Of a stretch of 28,756 bases of DNA, positions 23,909 to 28,756 are shown one piece after another. The notes under the pieces were generated by a model. That model was given only the letters and a program-made list of their open reading frames with translations. It had not been told where the DNA came from and searched no databases. Positions within the stretch are counted from its first letter, which is position 1. Each line of letters begins with the position of its first letter. Made by a program: the position numbers and the translations under genes. This stretch comes from Verrucomicrobia bacterium SCGC AAA164-M04. GTDB lineage: Bacteria; Verrucomicrobiota; Verrucomicrobiae; Verrucomicrobiales; Akkermansiaceae. Location: contig KB912179.1 of the NCBI GenBank assembly GCA_000383735.1, positions 48,586 to 77,341 on the forward strand, in the 5' to 3' direction.

Positions 23909-23986
23909 GTTTTTCTTTATGTTGGTTGTTTGGTTGTTTCACACACCCCCTTGAAACAAGGAGATGAGTAAGATTCTTTCAGGGGT

Positions 23987-25924
23987 CTATTTATCAGCGT
24001 CCACGACTTCAGCGTCCACCACCTTGCCCTTTGCTTGTCGGGGCTCGCCATCGTCGTCTTCAGCGGGATCAAAATCAGGGGCTCCCGCCATATCGGGCAT
24101 TGGTCCTCCGGCTCCACCAGCGGCCTGAGCCGCCTGTGCGAGTTCTCCAAGTGATTTTTCAAGGTCTTCGGTGCTGGATTTGATGAGATCAAGATCCTCA
24201 GCTTTGAGAGCACCTTTTACAACGTCCAACTTACCGGTGAGCATCTCCTTCAGTTCAGCAGGAGCTTCCTCGGGAAGTTCGCTGATTTGCTTTTCGACCT
24301 GATACACCATCGATTCAGCCTTGTTCTTGGTGTCAACAGCTTCGGCGCGCTTCTTATCCTCCTCAGCGTGAGCTTCGGCTTCTCGCTTTGCTTTTTCGAT
24401 CTCCTCTTCGGAGAGACCACTGGATCCTTCGATCGAAATTTTCTGCTCCTTGCCAGATTTCTTGTCGGTTGCGGAGACATGGAGAATTCCATTAGCATCG
24501 ATATCAAAGGTCACTTCAATCTGGGGCATTCCACGAGGAGCACCATCAATCCCGGAGAGCTGGAAGTTTCCGAGAAGCTTATTATCAGCAAAGAGCGGAC
24601 GCTCGCCCTGGCAAATGCGGATATCCACGGCGGGTTGATTATCAACTGCAGTTGAGAAAACTTGTGACTTCTTCACGGGGATAGTTGTATTGCGCTCGAT
24701 CATCGCAGTCGCACGGCTGCCCTCAGTCTCAATCGAAAGAGTAAGAGGGGTGACATCTAGAAGAAGAACATCCTTCACATCACCTTGGAGAACTCCACCT
24801 TGAATCGCAGCGCCGATTGCAACCACTTCATCGGGGTTGACACCCTGGTGAGGGTCCTTATTGGCCAATTCCTTCGCGGTTTCGACCACTTTCGGCATAC
24901 GGGTCATTCCACCCACAAGGACGAGCTCATCAAGTTCACCAGCGCTCACTCCAGCCTCCTTGAGACAATCCGTGACAGGCTTTCTAGTGCGTGTGAAAAG
25001 ATGATCGGTGAGCTGTTCAAGTTTGTTACGACTGAGGCCAACCTGAATGTGCTTAGGACCAGTGGCATCCGCCGTAATGAATGGCAGGTTAAGATCGTAA
25101 TTCTGAGATGAAGAGAGGGCGATTTTGGCCTTCTCTGCTTCCTCTTTGATCCTTTGGAGAGCGTCGGGCTGACCTGAGAGGTCAATGCCTTCCTTCTCCT
25201 TAAAATCAGCCACGATAAAATCAATCAGAGCGTTGTCCCAATCATCACCACCAAGCTGGGTGTCACCATCGGTCGCAAGGACCTCAAAGACGCCATCAGA
25301 GATTTCCATGACTGAAATATCAAAAGTCCCGCCTCCTAGATCGTAAATAGCGACTTTCTGATCAGCTTTTGAATCGAGCCCGTAGGCGAGTGAGGCTGCA
25401 GTAGGCTCGTTAATAATACGGCGAACTTTAAGACCAGCAATTTCTCCAGCAGCCTTCGTCGCATTACGCTGAGAGTCATTAAAGTAAGCAGGAACAGTAA
25501 TGACTGCTTCTGTGATTGTCTCGCCAAGTTTGGACTCAGCGTCAGACTTTAATTTACCGAGAACAATCGCGGCGATCTCCTGGGGCGAAAAGACCTTTTT
25601 CCCACCCTCTATTTCGACTTCGATGTGCGCATCACCATTTTCAGCCTTTACGATATCGTAAGGCACCCGACGGTCTTCATCGGTAAGCTCCTCGAACTTA
25701 CGTCCAATCAAACGCTTGGCCGAAAACACCGTGTTTTTAGCATTGGTGACGGCCTGACGCTTGGCGGCCTGACCCACAAGACGCTCTCCGTTTTTTGCAA
25801 AAGCCACAACTGACGGAGTAGTACGTGCACCCTCCGAATTTTCGAGAACAGTGGCTTCACCACCCTCCATGACAGACATGCAAGAGTTTGTTGTCCCGAG
25901 GTCGATTCCTAAAATTTTTCCCAT
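23987..25924 (-). CDS. dnaK: Chaperone DnaK (Hsp70)
   Basis: This 645-residue Hsp70 starts at ATG 25924 ([15 protein letters not shown], the phosphate-1 loop); an upstream ATG at 25975 adds a non-conserved leader and was rejected. Other hallmarks are [63 protein letters not shown], and the linker [15 protein letters not shown] between ATPase and substrate-binding domains, followed by the helical lid and an acidic tail ([24 protein letters not shown]). dnaJ and grpE are not adjacent. It is divergent from the DUF1844-kdsA operon across a 274-bp region that carries a dyad/sigma-54-like element and direct repeats. Confidence 0.98.
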   Translation of the reverse strand: MGKILGIDLGTTNSCMSVMEGGEATVLENSEGARTTPSVVAFAKNGERLVGQAAKRQAVTNAKNTVFSAKRLIGRKFEELTDEDRRVPYDIVKAENGDAHIEVEIEGGKKVFSPQEIAAIVLGKLKSDAESKLGETITEAVITVPAYFNDSQRNATKAAGEIAGLKVRRIINEPTAASLAYGLDSKADQKVAIYDLGGGTFDISVMEISDGVFEVLATDGDTQLGGDDWDNALIDFIVADFKEKEGIDLSGQPDALQRIKEEAEKAKIALSSSQNYDLNLPFITADATGPKHIQVGLSRNKLEQLTDHLFTRTRKPVTDCLKEAGVSAGELDELVLVGGMTRMPKVVETAKELANKDPHQGVNPDEVVAIGAAIQGGVLQGDVKDVLLLDVTPLTLSIETEGSRATAMIERNTTIPVKKSQVFSTAVDNQPAVDIRICQGERPLFADNKLLGNFQLSGIDGAPRGMPQIEVTFDIDANGILHVSATDKKSGKEQKISIEGSSGLSEEEIEKAKREAEAHAEEDKKRAEAVDTKNKAESMVYQVEKQISELPEEAPAELKEMLTGKLDVVKGALKAEDLDLIKSSTEDLEKSLGELAQAAQAAGGAGGPMPDMAGAPDFDPAEDDDGEPRQAKGKVVDAEVVDADK

Positions 25925-25993
25925 GATCTTCTTCTTCCTAGTTAATTTGGTTTTAAATAGCGGCCCTTTGGCCAAATTGATTTGTGATCCCTA

Positions 25994-26012
25994 TTGGCAA
26001 GAGATGTGCCAA
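25994..26012 (-). promoter_or_regulatory. Sigma-54-like promoter / dyad upstream of dnaK
   Basis: On the minus strand the sequence is TTGGCACATCTCTTGCCAA. The core TGGCAC-N5-TTGC (26011-25997) matches sigma-54 -24/-12 boxes; the last position is C rather than A/T. The same bases also form a perfect dyad TTGGCA-N7-TGCCAA, so an operator is an equal reading. It lies 70 bp before the dnaK start codon. Confidence 0.45.
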
Positions 26013-26073
26013 CCACTGAAACGCCCAAATTAAAGGGAAAATATGCGCGAAAACCATCTCGATCGCGTCATAA

Positions 26074-26116
26074 TGTCGCACTTCGCCTGCACCTAGAACG
26101 ACAACCTGTCGCACTT
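26074..26116. repeat. 10-bp direct repeats in the dnaK/DUF1844 intergenic region
   Basis: TGTCGCACTT occurs twice, at 26074-26083 and 26107-26116. The copies are 33 bp apart start to start, close to three helical turns. They lie 62-105 bp upstream of the dyad at 25994-26012 and 83 bp or more before the DUF1844 start, a usual place for activator or repressor sites. Confidence 0.5.
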
Positions 26117-26198
26117 GGAACAACCCCGGCATTTCTTGAAGATTTTTAGAAAGAGGCAGTTCTTGAGAATTCAGATCAGCTCAGATAGCCTTCAATCC

Positions 26199-26495
26199 AT
26201 GAGTGATTCACCTTCCGAGGAAGAAACCCCGGACGAACGGTTTGCTGCATTTGTCTATTTCCAAGCCCAAAACGGAGGGCTTTTCCTAGGGCGAATCCCA
26301 AATCCCGCTACAGGCGAAACCAGTGTAAACATCCGGGCAGCCAAGAGCGTTGTAGATTCTTTAGAAATGCTCACCGAGAAAACTAAAGGTAATTTGAATC
26401 AAACGGAAGATAACATGCTCAAGGTTGCCACTGAAAACCTCCGTAAACTTTTTGACGATGTCTCGACAGACCCGCTCAACACCACAGATTCATGA
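26199..26495 (+). CDS. DUF1844 family protein
   Basis: This is a 98-residue soluble protein. The start is taken at ATG 26199 (MSDSPSEEETPDERFAAFVYFQ); the frame also opens at 26115 but the extra 28 residues are basic and not family-like. The line FLGRIPNPATGETSVNIRAAKSVVDSLEMLTEKTKGNLNQTEDNMLKVATENLRKLF matches DUF1844 (P.TGE..vNL..AK..ID.L..L..KT.GNL..eE...L...L..LR). Function unknown. Its stop overlaps the kdsA start by ATGA at 26492-26495, so translation is coupled. It heads the operon DUF1844-kdsA-lptC-lptA-lptB. Confidence 0.85.
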   Translation: MSDSPSEEETPDERFAAFVYFQAQNGGLFLGRIPNPATGETSVNIRAAKSVVDSLEMLTEKTKGNLNQTEDNMLKVATENLRKLFDDVSTDPLNTTDS

Positions 26496-27313
26496 ACACC
26501 TTCGAGCTTGGAAACTTCACCGTCGGTTCTGGTGACCCGTTTTTTATTCTTGGTCCGTGTGGACTCGAAGAAGAAGACTTCGCTTGGCGCATGGCTCGGG
26601 CTTTGAAAGAAATCGCTGACCGACTCGAGATCAAATTCATCTTCAAAGCCTCTTACGATAAAGCCAATCGAACTTCGGTGGATTCCTACCGTGGCCCTGG
26701 AGTTCAAGAAGGGTGCCGCATCCTTGGTGAAATTGGCAAAGATCTTGGCGTGCCTGTCACTACCGACGTTCACACCCCGGAAGAAATTGAAGTCGCAGCC
26801 AAGAGTATCGACCTTCTACAAATTCCAGCTTTCCTCTGCCGACAAACCGATCTCCTCGCGGCGGCGGCTCGAAGTGGTCGTCCCATAAACGTCAAAAAAG
26901 GCCAATTCCTTGCTCCCTGGGACATCGACCCTATCTTAGGAAAGCTTCGGCACTTCGACTGTAATCAATTCGCAATTACAGAGAGAGGCACCACCTTCGG
27001 ATACAACAACCTCGTCGCTGATATGCGATCCCTGCCATGGATGCGAGAGAAAGGAGTTCCAGTCATTTTCGATGCTACCCACTCCGTCCAACGTCCCGGA
27101 GGACTCGGAGGAACAACCGGGGGCGACGGCGAGTTTGCTCCCGTTTTGGCTCGAAGCGCTATCGCAGCCGGAGTCGATGGCGTTTTCATGGAAGTTCACG
27201 AAAACCCTGCCAAAGCTCTCTCCGACGGCCCAAACCAAATCCCCCTCGATCAAATCGAAAACGTTCTGACGCGCCTTCTCGCGATTCATCACGCCGCTCA
27301 TCCTGAATCATGA
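26492..27313 (+). CDS. kdsA: 3-deoxy-8-phosphooctulonate synthase (KDO-8-P synthase)
   Basis: This 273-residue enzyme joins phosphoenolpyruvate and arabinose-5-phosphate to KDO-8-phosphate for LPS inner core. Motifs are GPCGLEEEDF, FKASYDKANRTS, TTDVHTPEEIE, QIPAFLCRQTDLL, INVKKGQFLAPWD, ERGTTFGYNNLVADMRSLP, FDATHSVQ and VFMEVHENPAKALSDGPNQIPL. Cys23 in GPC matches the metal ligand of the metal-dependent class (E. coli-type enzymes have Asn there), so a divalent metal is predicted. The stop overlaps lptC by ATGA (27310-27313). Its presence with lptC, lptA and lptB shows that this organism makes KDO-containing LPS. Confidence 0.97.
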   Translation: MNTFELGNFTVGSGDPFFILGPCGLEEEDFAWRMARALKEIADRLEIKFIFKASYDKANRTSVDSYRGPGVQEGCRILGEIGKDLGVPVTTDVHTPEEIEVAAKSIDLLQIPAFLCRQTDLLAAAARSGRPINVKKGQFLAPWDIDPILGKLRHFDCNQFAITERGTTFGYNNLVADMRSLPWMREKGVPVIFDATHSVQRPGGLGGTTGGDGEFAPVLARSAIAAGVDGVFMEVHENPAKALSDGPNQIPLDQIENVLTRLLAIHHAAHPES

Positions 27314-27834
27314 AGCCACTCCTTCTTATTTTGATTTTCATCCTGCCCTCGTGCCAGGAGGAAAAAAGACGCGTAAGACCCACCATTCAAAAAGAAGCGA
27401 ACACCGAAGATCCTAACGAGAAAAAAAAGGAATCACTTCTTAATGTGCCTGCAGGAGCTGTAATTGAAGATCTCATTCTCCCCTATTATAACGATGACCA
27501 AAAAAAGGTTTCACTCTTGACCATAGAAGAAGTCACGGTTGCTGACGACATTCGGACCAAAAAGACCATCCTTAAAGGTGAACATCTAAAGGTTTGGCTT
27601 TTCGATGAAGAGGGAGCTATTCGCAGCACTACAGTTATTTCATCCGCTGACTACCTCGTAAACAAGGAACAACTGGTTGCCAAAAGCGAAGTGCTAATGA
27701 TTGGATCCAATGGAAAATTTGCTGCTAAATCAAAAGGCGGGATTTTCTCACTCACCACCGGCCAAGCCATATTACTCGGGCCGGCCACCGCGCAATTTAA
27801 AATTCCGCAAAAAAAAGATATTAAAGCCCCATGA
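27310..27834 (+). CDS. lptC: LptC-like LPS export protein, predicted lipoprotein
   Basis: This 174-residue protein has a short hydrophobic signal ending LPSC, with Cys15 as the likely lipidated residue, then a hydrophilic linker. The rest (about residues 45-165) is beta-rich and reads like an LptC/OstA-type beta-jellyroll (LILPYYNDDQKKVSLLTIEEVTV, HLKVWLFDEEGAIRSTTVISSADYLVNKEQLVAKSEVLM). Sequence similarity to proteobacterial LptC is weak; the call relies on size, fold pattern and the place between kdsA and lptA. Usual LptC has a membrane-spanning helix, so a lipid anchor is unusual. The stop overlaps lptA by ATGA (27831-27834). Confidence 0.72.
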   Translation: MKPLLLILIFILPSCQEEKRRVRPTIQKEANTEDPNEKKKESLLNVPAGAVIEDLILPYYNDDQKKVSLLTIEEVTVADDIRTKKTILKGEHLKVWLFDEEGAIRSTTVISSADYLVNKEQLVAKSEVLMIGSNGKFAAKSKGGIFSLTTGQAILLGPATAQFKIPQKKDIKAP

Positions 27835-28694
27835 AATTACAGCCACTCATCCTACTTGCTGTCATCCCTATTTTATTTGCAGCCCCCCCTCCCCGCGTAA
27901 CAGATAAGGATCTTGCGCGTTTTGAACGTCTCGTATCCCCAAAGGAGCGACCTGATCTTGGAGCGATTGAAAGTTACGAAAAAGCCGAAGCGCGCAACCT
28001 AGCAACCGCTAAACGTATGGTGGACTTTTTAGATTCGGCCGGCCAATCCACCCTGATTTCCCAACCCGACTCTCTGCCGCCTTCCCAAGATGAAATCGAA
28101 GACCCCCTCAAGGGACTTTTTGAACCAGAACCAGACACACTGCTCATTTCCTGCAGCAAAGGAATCTACCTTGATGGAGAATCCTACGAAATTGATTACC
28201 TAGGGAAAGTGAAAATCCAAGGTAAAGGACTGACCATGACCTGCGACAAACAGCTCAAAGCTCTGTTCTACCCTCCTGAGAAGAAAGAAGCTGAAAAAAA
28301 ACTTCCACCCGAGGAATCAAAGAAAGACCCACTCGCTAAATTTGGTGGATTTGGAGAGCTTAAACAATTTACTGCGGGTGGAAATGTCAGGGTTAACGGC
28401 AAGACTGAAGACGGACAAAAAGTCTATATGGGAGGAGACAACGCTCTCTATGAAATGAGTAAAGGAGGTGAGTTAGAAAACTCCACGATCACTTTTCGTG
28501 GGAAAAAAATCGGCTTTATGATGGGCGATGTCACCGACAAAAGTGATAAAGCCACCTCCTACGCCATGACTTCAATTTCAGATGACGCATGGATCAAAGC
28601 GGTAGTTAGAGGCCGAATGCTTTTCGTCGAATGGAGTCCTACTGGCTGGCTCACAAAGGTCGGATTCCCTCCACAAGCCCCAGAAAAAAAATAA
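27831..28694 (+). CDS. lptA: LptA/OstA-like periplasmic LPS transport protein
   Basis: This 287-residue protein has a signal peptide (to about residue 18, ILFAA). Residues about 100-275 are OstA-like: LLISCSKGIYLDGESYEIDYLGKVKIQGKGLTMTCDKQLKALFYPP, then LKQFTAGGNVRVNGKTEDGQKVYMGGDNALYEM, the pattern of a periplasmic bridge beta-jellyroll that carries LPS between membranes. It is longer than E. coli LptA (about 185 residues), due to an N-terminal region (about 20-95) and a Lys/Glu/Pro insert (about 148-170). The last 33 bases belong to the 95-bp inverted repeat. lptB begins 7 bp after its stop codon. Confidence 0.82.
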   Translation: MKLQPLILLAVIPILFAAPPPRVTDKDLARFERLVSPKERPDLGAIESYEKAEARNLATAKRMVDFLDSAGQSTLISQPDSLPPSQDEIEDPLKGLFEPEPDTLLISCSKGIYLDGESYEIDYLGKVKIQGKGLTMTCDKQLKALFYPPEKKEAEKKLPPEESKKDPLAKFGGFGELKQFTAGGNVRVNGKTEDGQKVYMGGDNALYEMSKGGELENSTITFRGKKIGFMMGDVTDKSDKATSYAMTSISDDAWIKAVVRGRMLFVEWSPTGWLTKVGFPPQAPEKK

Positions 28695-28756
28695 GGAACA
28701 CATGAGCACCCAATCCCCACTCCTTGAAGTCCAAGGACTCCAAAAATCATACGGTG
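28662..28756 (+). repeat. 95-bp perfect inverted repeat, arm 2 (ends at window edge)
   Basis: Identical to the reverse complement of 19789-19883. It begins in the lptA 3' end and runs to the very last base of the window. The base before it (28661, C) differs from the matching base at arm 1. Confidence 0.97.
28702..28756 (+). CDS. lptB: LptB N-terminus (partial, cut by window end)
   Basis: Eighteen codons of LptB (MSTQSPLLEVQGLQKSYG) start 7 bp after the lptA stop, the expected operon position. All visible bases are identical to the 5' end of the lptB on the minus strand at 19843. Whether a second full lptB follows outside the window cannot be told. Confidence 0.9.
   Translation, partial: MSTQSPLLEVQGLQKSYG

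Noticed and set aside
25925..25975. N-terminal extension of dnaK
   Set aside because: Hsp70 proteins start at MGKxxGIDLGTT; the extra 17 residues are basic and unconserved.
23909..26198. CIRCE or HrcA control of dnaK and groESL
   Set aside because: No TTAGCACTC-N9-GAGTGCTAA-like sequence was found before groES or dnaK.

Overview
The window looks like a chromosome segment of about 50% GC from a free-living, probably marine or freshwater Verrucomicrobiota bacterium of the Verrucomicrobiales type. This is an inference from several things together: a caa3-like oxidase cluster with two tiny conserved membrane proteins, secreted lamin-tail/He_PIG proteins and a PEP-CTERM-like surface protein, a TGS-less ThrRS, a dnaK-groES-groEL order, a DUF1844-kdsA-lptC-lptA-lptB operon, and start sites mostly without Shine-Dalgarno sequences. 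I see no CRISPR array, rRNA, tRNA, transposase or phage gene.

Layout. 1-4760: an oxidase operon (ctaD 3' part, a very large ctaE, coxIV-like, two small membrane proteins, ctaC) closed by a terminator. 4816-8823: a thioredoxin-like/SHD1 lipoprotein and a convergent 982-residue secreted lamin-tail protein. 8941-13574: thymidine phosphorylase with an in-frame XapX-like membrane domain, then two divergent ammonium transporters whose 140-bp intergenic region carries two back-to-back sigma-54 promoter matches. 13852-19045: a primary-like sigma factor whose 5' end is split by a C9 tract, a DUF2071 protein, thrS, infC (probable ATA start) and a HAD phosphatase. 19103-21040: lptB on the minus strand, joined in frame to a truncated lamin-tail gene. 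21118-25924: a PEP-CTERM-like protein, groEL, groES and dnaK. 26199-28756: DUF1844, kdsA, lptC, lptA and the start of lptB, each of the first four genes overlapping the next by 4 bp.

The most important structural observation is a perfect 95-bp inverted repeat. The last 95 bases of the window (lptA 3' end plus lptB 5' end) recur in inverted orientation at 19789-19883, exactly where lptB is joined to the broken lamin-tail gene. This is either a real partial duplication/inversion or a chimeric assembly join; the repeat ending exactly at the window edge favours the artefact. Any claim of a lamin-tail/LptB fusion should be held back until this is settled.

The best biological leads are: (1) a cytochrome oxidase subunit III with an insertion of roughly 400 residues in the predicted periplasmic loop between TM3 and TM4, including a His-rich stretch, in an oxidase that also lacks the usual K-channel lysine and has altered CuA-domain residues; (2) the XapX-DeoA fusion; (3) divergent sigma-54 control of two amt genes; (4) a sigma-factor reading frame that is restored by one base change in a poly-C tract; (5) a sigma-54-like/dyad element with upstream direct repeats before dnaK.
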